The notes under the pieces are model-generated. The model was not told the DNA's origin and did not search any database. It worked only from the letters and a program-made list of their open reading frames with translations. The position numbers were made by a program, and so were the translations under genes. A DNA stretch of 64,000 bases from Scytonema sp045865695 (lineage in GTDB: Bacteria; Cyanobacteriota; Cyanobacteriia; Cyanobacteriales; Nostocaceae), in contig NZ_BAACAP010000234.1 of assembly GCF_045865695.1 (NCBI RefSeq), positions 46,947 to 110,946 of the forward strand, in the 5' to 3' direction. Below, in pieces: positions 8,408 through 18,393 of this stretch. The stretch's first letter is position 1. Every line of letters starts with the position of its first letter.

Positions 8408-10243
8408 TTAATAGCCTTTTGCGGAACCTTCTCCACGCGGATCGGCTGCGCCTTCTAAAGTTCCATCAGGTGCAACTATAATTGTGTTGATATTTCCCCA
8501 AGGCGCAGTTTGCTGAATCTTATGTCCCCGTCTTTGTAATTCTGTGATGGTAAGAGCATCTAAACCTAAAGGTTCTACTTTCAATTCATCTGGTAACCAC
8601 TGATGATGTATGCGCGGCGCAGATACGGCAGAACCTGCATCCATGTTGTATTCTAGTACATTAAGAATAACTTGCAGCACTTGAGTGATAATCGTGCCGC
8701 CACCGGGCGCACCTACTGCCATGCGGAGACGGCCATTTTCACTAATAATAGTAGGAGTCATACTCGATAAAGGAATTTTGCGAGGTGCGATCGCATTGGC
8801 TTGATTACTAACAAGTCCAAAAGCGTTGGGAACTCCGGGTGCTTTTGCAAAATCATCCATTTCATCATTAAGCAATATACCAGTTTTAGGCACTACGACT
8901 CCAGAACCAAAACCATAGTTGACGGTGAACGTCAAACTAACTGCATTGCGCTGTTCATCGATAACCGTCAAATGACTTGTCTCCGGCGACTCAGCAGGTA
9001 ATTTTTTCTTAAATCCGCGTGCATCCGCTACAGGGTGCGGTTTCAATTTTGGGTTTTGAACCGCACCCTGTAGCAGACGGACGCGGACATTTTTTTGCTT
9101 TAATGTTTGGAAGTCTGCAGGTTTTACCTCGCTAGAAGATCTCGCCCGTTGCATATCTATTTCTTGACGGCGTTGTTTAGCATAAGCATCGCTAAGCAAT
9201 TGTGTAACGGGTACTTTCACAAAATCAGGATCGCCCAAATGTTGAAAGCGATCTGCATAAGCGATTTTCATTGCTTCCACCATCAGGTGTAACGCATTTG
9301 GGTGATGCCATCCCAAGGATTTCAGATCTGTGTCACCAATAATATTTAAAATCTGTAATAAATGAACTCCTCCTGAAGAAGGTGGAGGCATAGAACACAC
9401 TTTAGCTTTGCGAAAATTTCCACAAATAGGGGGACGCCAAGTTGTTTTGTAAGATTTTAAGTCTTCTAAAGTTATTAGCCCCCCGTTTTTTGCCATGTCA
9501 GCAGCAATAGTGCGGGCGATATTTCCGGTGTAAAAACTTTGGGGATTTTTAGCAATTTCTTCTAAAGTTTTGCCTAAATCTTGCTGTACTAACCTTTCAC
9601 CTGGTTGATAAAATTCTCCGTTACGAGTGAAAATAGATCGTGCAGCTGGATTGTTGAGAATAACTTTTTTGCGCTCTTCATAGACTTTTAAAGAACGCCA
9701 GGTCATGCGATCGCTGAGAATAAAACCGTCTTTTGCAAGAGCGATCGCGGGCTTCAATACCTCTTGCCAAGATAGTTTACCATAGCGTCGGTGAACTTCA
9801 TACATTCCTGCTACAGTTCCTGGTGTTGCCACAGCTAAGTAACCATCAACACTGATATTAGGTCTAACTTTGCCTTGTGCATCCAAGTACATATTTTTGG
9901 TTGCTGTGATTGGCGCACGTTCACGAAAATCTAAAGCTTTAATTTCACCAGTCTTTGACTCGCGCAATAGTAAAAAACCACCACCGCCAATTCCAGCTGA
10001 GAAAGGTTCGACAACAGAAATTGCAAAAGTCGTCGCAACGGCTGCATCAACTGCATTCCCACCCTTACGTAACAGACTCACTCCTGCTTCACTCGCTAGG
10101 GGATGAGCAGAAACAACCATTGCCTTTTTTGCTCGTAGTGGTGGAATAACGGTAGCTACTACAGTTTGGCTGTAAAATAAAATACTAAAAGAAAATGCGG
10201 TAAATGCTACCCGTTTGCCTTGATTAAAAATAGGGTTTGTCAT
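8408..10243 (-). CDS. ggt: Gamma-glutamyltranspeptidase (periplasmic)
   Basis: This 611-residue precursor hydrolyses or transfers the gamma-glutamyl group of glutathione. An N-terminal hydrophobic signal segment (FTAFSFSILFYSQTVVA) sends it to the periplasm. The large-subunit signature GGNAVDAAVA and GIGGGGF is present, and the autocatalytic nucleophile is Thr422 in PETSHLTVID, where the precursor splits into large and small subunits. Residues about 386-410, only 12 positions before that threonine, are encoded by a palindromic repeat (9015-9086) inserted in frame. Family members normally have a short variable linker here, so the insert lengthens the linker but may still be tolerated. It is a single gene. 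Confidence 0.92.
   Translation of the reverse strand: MTNPIFNQGKRVAFTAFSFSILFYSQTVVATVIPPLRAKKAMVVSAHPLASEAGVSLLRKGGNAVDAAVATTFAISVVEPFSAGIGGGGFLLLRESKTGEIKALDFRERAPITATKNMYLDAQGKVRPNISVDGYLAVATPGTVAGMYEVHRRYGKLSWQEVLKPAIALAKDGFILSDRMTWRSLKVYEERKKVILNNPAARSIFTRNGEFYQPGERLVQQDLGKTLEEIAKNPQSFYTGNIARTIAADMAKNGGLITLEDLKSYKTTWRPPICGNFRKAKVCSMPPPSSGGVHLLQILNIIGDTDLKSLGWHHPNALHLMVEAMKIAYADRFQHLGDPDFVKVPVTQLLSDAYAKQRRQEIDMQRARSSSEVKPADFQTLKQKNVRVRLLQGAVQNPKLKPHPVADARGFKKKLPAESPETSHLTVIDEQRNAVSLTFTVNYGFGSGVVVPKTGILLNDEMDDFAKAPGVPNAFGLVSNQANAIAPRKIPLSSMTPTIISENGRLRMAVGAPGGGTIITQVLQVILNVLEYNMDAGSAVSAPRIHHQWLPDELKVEPLGLDALTITELQRRGHKIQQTAPWGNINTIIVAPDGTLEGAADPRGEGSAKGY
9015..9086. repeat. In-frame palindromic repeat inside ggt
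   Basis: Two arms of about 31 bases pair around a short loop. The core GCTACAGGGTGCGGTT is matched perfectly in the opposite arm, and the outer ends CCGCGT/ACGCGG also pair. The total disturbance keeps the ggt reading frame open. Confidence 0.85.
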
Positions 10244-10694
10244 AAAGAGCGATCGTGGATAGCGTACACTGGGACTGATAAAAATATTATCGCGTCTACA
10301 ATCACTTGAATTGACGGCAATACAATGTTCGCAGATTGGAGAAGGTTGTAAGGTTAAGGCGTAACAAGTGAGTGCCTAACCGAAAACCCCTTAGAGAAAA
10401 CTATAGAGGGAATGAGTACAGTTTTGGCAGCAGGAGCAGCTTTTGGTGCAGCATGGCGGTTACGTCATGAAAACTAAACTCCAGTGGAGAGACAGCCACT
10501 TCAATCTATTCTACAGTAGATGTACAGGGTATAAAAAGGTGACCCTATTGTCGAACCCACAGGAGTTTATCAATTGGATAACGGGCGATTGGTCATGAGT
10601 AGAGACTGTCTCTGATTCTAGTAAAAGTGGTGTTTTACGTCAGGTAATTGCATTAATATTGGTAGAGTTAGCAAGCGATCGTATTATTTTGAAT
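10244..10694. other. Intergenic region, no gene recognised
   Basis: About 450 bases between divergently oriented ggt and the antitoxin gene. A 21-codon frame beginning ATGAGTACAGTTTTG near 10412 is too short to support. A scattering of near-inverted short repeats is present; nothing else is seen. Confidence 0.4.
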
Positions 10695-10699
10695 AGGAG
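10695..10699 (+). promoter_or_regulatory. Shine-Dalgarno site for the antitoxin gene
   Basis: AGGAG lies six bases before the GTG at 10706. An overlapping ATG at 10704 is immediately followed by TGA in its own frame, so the GTG is the start. Confidence 0.65.
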
Positions 10700-10705
10700 T
10701 TACAT

Positions 10706-11107
10706 GTGACAAAAGTAAATATAAATGTAGATGACAACAATTTTCCAAAACTGATTCATCGAGTTACAGAAAGTGGAGAACGTATAGTAATTGAACAACA
10801 AGGAAAAGCAACAGCTGCAATTATTATCTATGATGATTTAAAACGACTTGAAGCATTAGAAGCTGCCATACTCAAAAAAGCAGAACTAGAAGAATATGAA
10901 TTGCTAACAGTAGCAATGAAAAATTCAGCTTTTGATTTTCTTAAAGACCAAGAAGAAGATATTTACACCTTAGCTGATGGAAAACCATTTCACGATCTAG
11001 AATATACTCAATCGGTAGTAAGTGAACCAGATTTCTGTTCCATAACAGAGCCAGAAGAAGATATTTACACCTTAGCTGATGGAAAACCATTTCATGATAA
11101 AGGGTAA
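10706..11107 (+). CDS. Phd/YefM-like antitoxin with duplicated tail
   Basis: The N-terminal 60 residues match the Phd/YefM antitoxin fold: a short strand VNINVDD, then IHRVTESGERIVIEQQGKATAAII, then a helix DLKRLEALEAA. Such proteins bind their own promoter and neutralise a partner toxin, usually RelE/ParE or Doc-like. The C-terminal toxin-binding tail is unusual: the 15-residue block EEDIYTLADGKPFHD occurs twice, 34 residues (102 bp) apart. No toxin gene follows within 690 bases, so this is an orphan antitoxin. The GTG start is set by an AGGAG six bases upstream. Length is 133 residues, versus about 85-100 for typical relatives. Confidence 0.8.
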   Translation: MTKVNINVDDNNFPKLIHRVTESGERIVIEQQGKATAAIIIYDDLKRLEALEAAILKKAELEEYELLTVAMKNSAFDFLKDQEEDIYTLADGKPFHDLEYTQSVVSEPDFCSITEPEEDIYTLADGKPFHDKG

Positions 11108-11375
11108 GCAATTTCGGATCTTCAGTCTTGTTTGTCACTTTCAGGTAATTTGGCATTATAGGTAAAAAATTATACTTTTAGAGAACTTAGTTTGTATTGA
11201 TAATTTTCCTACTCTAGATAGATTTAAATAATATATTTTAGTTGAAGTGTTTTAAATTAGTTATAGTCAAGAGAATCCTTCCTTTGACTAAACGTAAAGT
11301 GGTAGAGTCGCAAAAATCCATTTGTTATAACGCTAAAAAACTACCATCATACTCAGATTGCCTACCTTTAAGTAT

Positions 11376-11680
11376 CTACAGTGTACACAAAAATTGAATT
11401 TACCCCCCTTAGTCCCCCTTTGGTAAGGGGAGAAACAAGAAATTTAGTTCCTTCCTTTCCAAGGGAAAAAACAGACCTTTCCAAGGGAAGAAACAGAAAA
11501 TCTAATTCCCTCCCCAATCCATCGGGGCTACGGTGTACACACAAGTTTCCTAAAGTGCCTTCTTGCAGTTTCGATCCCCCTAGCCCCCCTTAAAAAGGGG
11601 GGAAATCTTAAAAGTCCCCCTTTTTAAGGGGATTTAGGGGGATCTTGAAAGTGTGTACACCGCAGAATCCATCGGGGAGG
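11376..11680. repeat. Nested palindromic repeat cluster with GTGTACAC ends
   Basis: A GATCCCCC...GGGGGATC palindrome (11573-11645) is enclosed by 12-bp inverted ends CGGTGTACACAC (11531-11542) and GTGTGTACACCG (11651-11662). The direct repeat AATCCATCGGGG flanks the whole at 11516-11527 and 11666-11677, as a target duplication might. A third GTGTACAC copy lies at about 11380. The rest of 11108-11802 has no supported gene. Confidence 0.75.
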
Positions 11681-11802
11681 GTTAGGGTGGGGTAAAACCA
11701 AGCTCAAATTCAGATTGACAAGCTATTTCCAACTCATACATACACATTAGTATTTAAGTATAATAACTCACTGGTCACTGTTCACTGCTCACTGCAATAA
11801 TT

Positions 11803-14800
11803 ATGGTTACAGAATTAACAACTAAAGAAAGCGATAACTTAGATCTCAGACAGCTATTGAAAACACTCTCGGCTGTTAAAAAAGGAGATTTTTCTGCTCG
11901 CATGCCCATAGATCAAACGGGTATAGCAGGAAAGATAGCTGATGCACTCAATGACATAATCGAACAAAACGAGCGATTAACGGAAGAATTACAACGTATT
12001 AGTAATGTTGTAGGGAAAGAAGGTAAAATTACCGAGCGAGCCACCCTTGGGAATGTACGGGGTTCTTGGTCAGCTTGTGTTGATTCTGTCAATACTCTAA
12101 TTACAGATTTGGTTCAGCCAACGGCGGAAACTGCGCGTGTTATCCGGGCTGTGGCGAATGGTGACTTATCCCAAACGATCGCACCAGAAATTGAAGGTAG
12201 ACCCCTGAAAGGAGAGTTCTTGCAAACTGCCCAAATGGTCAATACAATGGTGGGACAGTTAAACTCCTTTGCGTCTGAGGTGACGCGGGTTGCTCGTGAG
12301 GTGGGTACTGAAGGGAAACTAGGTGTTTTAGCTGAGGTCAAAGGTGTTGCGGGGACTTGGAAGGATTTAACCGAGTCTGTGAATATGATGGCGGGAAATC
12401 TAACCGCCCAGGTACGTAATATTGCGGAAGTGACAACGGCGGTGGCAAATGGCGATTTGTCGAAGAAAATCACCGTTAATGTAAAAGGGGAAATTTTAGA
12501 GTTGAAGAATACGGTTAACATTATGGTTGACCAACTCAACTCTTTTGCGTCGGAGGTGACTAGGGTTGCAAGGGAAGTCGGCGCTGAAGGAAAACTGGGG
12601 GGTCAAGCTCAAGTCCCTGGGGTTGCAGGGACTTGGAAGGATTTGACGGATAGCGTGAATTTTATGGCAGGAAGTTTAACCGCCCAGGTACGTAATATTG
12701 CGGAAGTAACAACGGCGGTGGCAAATGGCGACTTGTCAAAGAAAATTACTGTGGATGTAAAAGGGGAAATTTTAGAACTGAAGAACACTATCAACACGAT
12801 GGTGGATCAATTGAATTCTTTTGCATCGGAGGTGACGCGGGTTGCGCGAGAAGTGGGTACGGAAGGGAAACTCGGCGTACAAGCAGAAGTACAGGGAGTT
12901 GCAGGGACTTGGAAGGATTTGACCGATAGCGTCAATATGATGGCAGGAAATTTGACAGGGCAGGTGCGTAATATTGCGGAGGTAGCAACTGCGATCGCAA
13001 ACGGTGACTTGTCGAAGAAAATTACTGTGGATGTCAAAGGGGAGATTTATGAACTCAAAAACACCATCAACATTATGGTGGATCAACTCAGTTCTTTTGC
13101 ATCGGAGGTCACGAGGGTGGCTCGTGAAGTGGGTTCGGAAGGAAAACTCGGCGTACAAGCAGATGTGAGGGGAGTTGCAGGTACGTGGAAGGACTTGACG
13201 GACAGCGTGAACTTTATGGCGGGAAGTTTAACCGCCCAAGTGCGGAATATTGCAGAAGTGACAACGGCGGTAGCAAACGGCGACCTGTCCAAGAAAATCA
13301 CTGTGGATGTGAGAGGAGAAATTTTAGAGTTAAAAAATACCATCAACACCATGGTGGATCAACTCAACTCCTTTGCAGGTGAAGTCACGAGGGTGGCTCG
13401 TGAAGTGGGTGCTGAAGGAAAACTGGGCGTACAAGCTGAGGTCAAGGGTGTTGCGGGAACCTGGAAGGATTTGACCGATAGCGTGAATTTTATGGCTGGA
13501 AATTTGACAGCCCAGGTACGTAACATTGCGGAAGTCACAACGGCGGTGGCAAACGGTGACCTGTCGAAGAAAATTACCGTCGATGTGAAAGGGGAAATTT
13601 TGGAGTTGAAGAACACCATTAACATCATGGTGGATCAGTTGAGTTCCTTTGCTTCTGAAGTTACCAGGGTGGCTCGTGAGGTGGGTACGGAAGGGAAATT
13701 GGGCGTACAAGCGGAAGTGAAAGGCGTTGCAGGGACTTGGAAAGACCTGACGGGTGCGGTAAATATGATGGCAGGAAACCTGACAGACCAGGTACGTAAT
13801 ATTGCGGAAGTGGCAACTGCGATCGCAAACGGCGACCTTTCTAAGAAAATTACAGTACAGGTGAAAGGTGAGATATATGAACTTAAAAACACCATGAACA
13901 TTATGGTGGATCAGTTGAACTCCTTTGCATCAGAAGTCACTAGGGTGGCGCGAGAAGTTGGTTCCGAAGGAAAACTCGGCGTACAAGCGGATGTGAGGGG
14001 AGTCGCCGGAACTTGGAAGGACTTGACCGACAGCGTAAACTTTATGGCGGGAAGCTTAACCGCTCAAGTACGAAACATCGCCGCAGTGACGACAGCCGTC
14101 GCAAACGGTGACTTGTCCAAGAAAATTACCGTTGATGTCAAAGGCGAGATCTTAGAACTCAAAAACACCATCAACACAATGGTGGATCAGTTAAACTCCT
14201 TTGCTTCTGAAGTTACCAGGGTGGCTCGTGAGGTGGGTACCGAAGGGAAACTCGGCGTACAAGCCAAAGTACCGGGAATTGCAGGGACGTGGAAGGATTT
14301 GACCGACTCGGTAAACTCAATGGCGGGAAGCTTAACTTCCCAAGTGAGGAACATTGCGGAAGTGACGACAGCAGTGGCAAATGGTGACTTATCGAAGAAA
14401 ATCACCGTTGATGTGAAAGGCGAGATATTAGAACTCAAAGATACCATCAACACAATGGTGGATCAGTTAAACTCCTTTGCATCTGAAGTTACCAGGGTGG
14501 CTCGTGAAGTGGGTACGGAAGGTAAACTTGGCGCACAAGCTTACGTGAAAGGCGTTGCAGGAACTTGGAAGGACTTGACCGACAACGTAAACTCAATGGC
14601 GGGTAACTTGACAGCCCAGGTGCGAAATATTGCGGAAGTGACAAAAGCGGTGGCAAACGGTGACTTATCTAAGAAAATTACCGTTGATGTGAGAGGTGAA
14701 ATTCTCGATTTGAAAAACACTATCAACACAATGGTGGATCAATTGAGTTCCTTTGCATCTGAGGTCACCAGGGTGGCTCGTGAAGTGGGTACGGAAGGTA

Positions 14801-17800
14801 AACTCGGAGGTCAAGCACAAGTCACTGGTGTTGCGGGAACTTGGAAAGACTTGACCGATAATGTGAACTCAATGGCGGGGAACTTAACAGCACAAGTGCG
14901 CGGGATTGCGCGAGTTGTGACAGCAGTTGCTAACGGTGACTTGAAACGCAAACTGATGCTTGATGCTAAGGGGGAAATTGAAACCCTAGCAGAAACCATT
15001 AACGAAATGATTGACACCCTAGCAACCTTTGCCAATCAGGTAACTACCGTAGCCCGTGAAGTGGGGATTGAAGGAAAATTGGGAGGTCAAGCGAAGGTAC
15101 CTGGTGCGGCTGGTACGTGGAAAGATTTGACAGATAATGTCAATGAACTGGCTGCAACTCTGACAACTCAGTTAAGAGCGATCGCAGAAGTCGCAACAGC
15201 AGTAACGAAAGGTGACTTAACACGTTCGATTTCCGTGGAAGTACTGGGTGAGGTCGCAATCTTAAAGGACAACATCAACCAGATGATTGCTAACCTGAGA
15301 GAAACAACCCAGAAAAACACCGAACAAGACTGGTTGAAGACGAACCTTGCTAAGTTCACCCGAATGTTACAGGGTCAGCGAGACCTAGAGACAGTTTCCA
15401 AGTTAATTCTCTCAGAGTTAGCGCCACTGGTAGGAGCATCTCACGGCGTCTTCTATATTATGGATGGCATAGAAGACAATCCATTCTTAAAGCTATTAAG
15501 TAGTTATGCTTACCGGGAACGCAAGCACCTTGCCAACCGCTTCCACCTTGGTGAAGGTTTGGTAGGACAGTGCGCTTTGGAAAAAGAACGCATTCTGCTG
15601 ACAGAAATACCTTACGATTATATTAAAATTGGTTCTGGGTTGGGAGAAGCAGTGCCACTCAACGTTGTGGTTTTGCCCGTCCTATTTGAAGGACAAGTCA
15701 CAGCAGTGATTGAACTGGCATCATTCCGACGCTTCAATGAAATTCACCTGACTTTCTTTGACCAACTCACCGAAAGCATTGCAATTGTATTAAATACCAT
15801 TGCAGCTAGTATGCGGACTGAAGAGTTACTCAAGCAATCGCAGTCCTTAGCACAGGAGTTACAAGCACAGCAAAACGAACTTAGAGAAACAAACAAGCGC
15901 TTGGAACAACAAGCCAAAACCCTAAAAGCTTCTGAAGAATTATTGAAGAAGCAGCAAGAAGAGTTACAACAAACTAACGCTGAACTCGAAGAAAAAGCAG
16001 AGTTGTTGGCGTTACAGAACAAAGAAGTCGAGCGTAAAAATCAAGAGATTGAATACGCGAGACGTTCTTTGGAAGAAAAAGCAGAACAACTCGCCCTTTC
16101 CTCAAAATACAAATCCGAGTTTTTAGCAAATATGTCCCATGAATTGCGGACGCCACTCAATAGCTTGTTAATTTTGGCGAAGCTACTATCAGATAATGTA
16201 GGAGGCAATTTAACTGACAAACAAGTCGAGTACAGCCGAACAATTTTCTCCTCTGGAAATGACTTGTTAGCGTTAATCAACGACATTTTGGATCTAGCGA
16301 AAATTGAATCCGGTACTATGTCAATTGATATAGACCAAATGTTGTTTACAGAATTGCACCAACATATCGATCGTACCTTCCGGCAAATTGCTGCTGACAA
16401 AAACCTTAGTTTCCACATCGAACTTGCTGCTGACCTTCCCAGAAGCATTCATACAGATGCCAAACGCTTGCAGCAAGTGCTAAAAAACCTGCTAGCCAAC
16501 GCATTCAAGTTTACTGAACGTGGAGAAGTCCGCTTGCGGATGTTTGTCGCAACTCAGGGATGGTCTCACCACCACGAATCTTTAAATCGCGCCCTCACTG
16601 TTATCGGCTTTGCTGTTAGCGATACAGGTATTGGCATTGCTAACGAGAAACAAAAGATAATTTTTGAAGCGTTTCAACAAGCTGATGGCACAACTAGTCG
16701 TAAGTATGGCGGTACGGGATTGGGCTTGTCAATTAGCCGAGAAATCACCCGTTTGTTAGGTGGAGAAATTAAACTGGTTAGCCACTTAGGTGAAGGAAGC
16801 ACCTTTACGCTTTACTTACCCCAAGCTAGAGGATATGAGGACTCGTTGATATGGCGACACGGAGACAGAGTTTCTTCATTGTCTCCTTCTGAAATGACTA
16901 GTCAATCTCATTCCTCACCGCAAAGCGACTTATCCCATCCTCCTCTCTCCCCATCCCCCACTCCCCCCATCCCCCCATCTCCCAACTCCACCCCTTGGGA
17001 ACTCCCTGATATCCCAACTCCCACTTCTACTTTATCTACTAATCTCAACACTCATTCATTCCCAACTCCCAATACCCCAATTGCCAATCCCTTGATTGAC
17101 GACCGGGGAAATATTGAACAAGGCGATCGCTTGCTGCTGATTATTGAAGATGACTTGAATTTTGGGCGCATTCTGTTAGACTTGGCACGGCAACAAGGAT
17201 TTAAATGTATCGTTGCTACCAACGGTAGTACGGGGTTAGCTTTAGCACAGCAATTTCAGCCTGCTGCTGTCATTTTAGATATCCGCTTACCGGGTATGGA
17301 TGGTTGGACGGTACTCGACCGCTTGAAGCATGACCTCAAAACCCGTCATATTCCAGTTCATATTATGACAGTTGAGGAAGGGCGGCAACGTGGTTTGCAA
17401 TCAGGTGCAATTGCTTACTTACAAAAACCAGTTAGCAGCGAAGCGTTGCATCAAGCGTTAAACAAGATCAAAGGTTTCGTCGAACGTCGAGTCAAGAGTT
17501 TGTTGGTAGTAGAAGATGATGATACCCAACGACAGAGCATTGTAGAATTAATTGGTAACAGTGACGTTGCTACCACTGCCGTTAAAAGTGGTACTGAAGC
17601 GTTAGCAGCTATACAAGACAAACATTTTGATTGCCTCGTTCTCGATTTGGGATTACCCGATATGACTGGGTTTGAACTCATCGAAAAAATCAAGCAACAT
17701 CCCAATGGTGAAGCACTGCCAATTATTGTTTATACAGCAAGAGAGTTAACGCGACCAGAAGAAACTCAACTTCGACGCTTGGCAGAGACAATTATTGTTA

Positions 17801-18297
17801 AAGATGTACGTTCTCCAGAACGTCTTCTGGATGAAACTGCTTTGTTCCTGCATAGAGTTCAAGCTGAATTGCCACCACCAACGCAACAAATACTGGAAAA
17901 ATTGCAAAGTTCCGATCCGGTGCTTGTAAGCAAAAAAGTTCTCATTATAGATGACGATGTACGCAATATTTTTGCTCTTACCAGTATGTTAGAACGCTAT
18001 GAGATGCAGGTTCTATATGCTGAAAATGGTAGAGATGGCATCGAACTTTTACAAAAAACACCAGATATTGATGTTGTGTTAATGGATGTCATGATGCCTG
18101 GGATGGATGGTTATGAAACAACTCGCTTGATTCGTCAAGACAGTAAATTTAAATCTCTACCCATTGTGGCGTTGACGGCTAAAGCAATGCAAGGTGACAG
18201 AGAAAAATGTATTGAAGCTGGTGCATCAGATTACATTACCAAACCAGTCGATACCGAGCAATTGCTCTCACTACTGCGCGTGTGGTTGTATAGGTAG
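11803..18297 (+). CDS. Soluble multi-HAMP hybrid histidine kinase, three receivers
   Basis: This 2164-residue protein has no membrane segment. Residues about 15-110 are divergent HAMP units; residues about 110-1165 hold about twelve near-identical units of about 92 residues (AVANGDLSKKITVDV.. then EVTRVAREVGTEGKLG). These resemble the poly-HAMP sensors of Nik1/Os-1 class III kinases. A GAF domain (about 1185-1330) and a coiled coil follow, then HisKA with His1446 in SHELRTP, an HATPase with N-box LKNLLANAFKF and DTGIGIA/GTGLGLS, a proline-rich linker, and receivers with phospho-Asp at 1826, 1948 and 2095. The receivers allow an intramolecular relay. The next gene is a paralogue. Input signal unknown; osmotic or turgor sensing is possible by analogy only. 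Confidence 0.92.
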   Translation: MVTELTTKESDNLDLRQLLKTLSAVKKGDFSARMPIDQTGIAGKIADALNDIIEQNERLTEELQRISNVVGKEGKITERATLGNVRGSWSACVDSVNTLITDLVQPTAETARVIRAVANGDLSQTIAPEIEGRPLKGEFLQTAQMVNTMVGQLNSFASEVTRVAREVGTEGKLGVLAEVKGVAGTWKDLTESVNMMAGNLTAQVRNIAEVTTAVANGDLSKKITVNVKGEILELKNTVNIMVDQLNSFASEVTRVAREVGAEGKLGGQAQVPGVAGTWKDLTDSVNFMAGSLTAQVRNIAEVTTAVANGDLSKKITVDVKGEILELKNTINTMVDQLNSFASEVTRVAREVGTEGKLGVQAEVQGVAGTWKDLTDSVNMMAGNLTGQVRNIAEVATAIANGDLSKKITVDVKGEIYELKNTINIMVDQLSSFASEVTRVAREVGSEGKLGVQADVRGVAGTWKDLTDSVNFMAGSLTAQVRNIAEVTTAVANGDLSKKITVDVRGEILELKNTINTMVDQLNSFAGEVTRVAREVGAEGKLGVQAEVKGVAGTWKDLTDSVNFMAGNLTAQVRNIAEVTTAVANGDLSKKITVDVKGEILELKNTINIMVDQLSSFASEVTRVAREVGTEGKLGVQAEVKGVAGTWKDLTGAVNMMAGNLTDQVRNIAEVATAIANGDLSKKITVQVKGEIYELKNTMNIMVDQLNSFASEVTRVAREVGSEGKLGVQADVRGVAGTWKDLTDSVNFMAGSLTAQVRNIAAVTTAVANGDLSKKITVDVKGEILELKNTINTMVDQLNSFASEVTRVAREVGTEGKLGVQAKVPGIAGTWKDLTDSVNSMAGSLTSQVRNIAEVTTAVANGDLSKKITVDVKGEILELKDTINTMVDQLNSFASEVTRVAREVGTEGKLGAQAYVKGVAGTWKDLTDNVNSMAGNLTAQVRNIAEVTKAVANGDLSKKITVDVRGEILDLKNTINTMVDQLSSFASEVTRVAREVGTEGKLGGQAQVTGVAGTWKDLTDNVNSMAGNLTAQVRGIARVVTAVANGDLKRKLMLDAKGEIETLAETINEMIDTLATFANQVTTVAREVGIEGKLGGQAKVPGAAGTWKDLTDNVNELAATLTTQLRAIAEVATAVTKGDLTRSISVEVLGEVAILKDNINQMIANLRETTQKNTEQDWLKTNLAKFTRMLQGQRDLETVSKLILSELAPLVGASHGVFYIMDGIEDNPFLKLLSSYAYRERKHLANRFHLGEGLVGQCALEKERILLTEIPYDYIKIGSGLGEAVPLNVVVLPVLFEGQVTAVIELASFRRFNEIHLTFFDQLTESIAIVLNTIAASMRTEELLKQSQSLAQELQAQQNELRETNKRLEQQAKTLKASEELLKKQQEELQQTNAELEEKAELLALQNKEVERKNQEIEYARRSLEEKAEQLALSSKYKSEFLANMSHELRTPLNSLLILAKLLSDNVGGNLTDKQVEYSRTIFSSGNDLLALINDILDLAKIESGTMSIDIDQMLFTELHQHIDRTFRQIAADKNLSFHIELAADLPRSIHTDAKRLQQVLKNLLANAFKFTERGEVRLRMFVATQGWSHHHESLNRALTVIGFAVSDTGIGIANEKQKIIFEAFQQADGTTSRKYGGTGLGLSISREITRLLGGEIKLVSHLGEGSTFTLYLPQARGYEDSLIWRHGDRVSSLSPSEMTSQSHSSPQSDLSHPPLSPSPTPPIPPSPNSTPWELPDIPTPTSTLSTNLNTHSFPTPNTPIANPLIDDRGNIEQGDRLLLIIEDDLNFGRILLDLARQQGFKCIVATNGSTGLALAQQFQPAAVILDIRLPGMDGWTVLDRLKHDLKTRHIPVHIMTVEEGRQRGLQSGAIAYLQKPVSSEALHQALNKIKGFVERRVKSLLVVEDDDTQRQSIVELIGNSDVATTAVKSGTEALAAIQDKHFDCLVLDLGLPDMTGFELIEKIKQHPNGEALPIIVYTARELTRPEETQLRRLAETIIVKDVRSPERLLDETALFLHRVQAELPPPTQQILEKLQSSDPVLVSKKVLIIDDDVRNIFALTSMLERYEMQVLYAENGRDGIELLQKTPDIDVVLMDVMMPGMDGYETTRLIRQDSKFKSLPIVALTAKAMQGDREKCIEAGASDYITKPVDTEQLLSLLRVWLYR
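12140..15290 (+). repeat. Tandem 276-bp HAMP-coding repeats
   Basis: Coding tandem repeats with an exact 276-bp period: for example, CGTAATATTGCGGAAGT recurs at 12415 and 12691 and continues at the same spacing to about 14900. Neighbouring copies are highly similar at nucleotide level, suggesting recent expansion or gene conversion. Confidence 0.9.
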
Positions 18298-18326
18298 CAG
18301 TGACCAGTGACTAGTGACCAGTTTTC

Positions 18327-18355
18327 CTCGTTCCCAGGCTCTGCCTGGGAACGAG
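18327..18355. repeat. Perfect 13-bp palindrome between the two kinases
   Basis: CTCGTTCCCAGGC pairs with GCCTGGGAACGAG across a three-base loop. It belongs to a REP-like hairpin type widespread in cyanobacterial intergenic DNA. No T-tract follows, so read-through into the second kinase is plausible. Confidence 0.75.
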
Positions 18356-18393
18356 AGGAATCCAAAATCTAAATTATTATTATTTGCTAAAAA

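Noticed and set aside
12114..15359. Many minus-strand frames of 60-130 codons opposite the HAMP array
   Set aside because: They recur with the 276-bp period and mirror the plus-strand coding repeats; they are shadows of the kinase gene.
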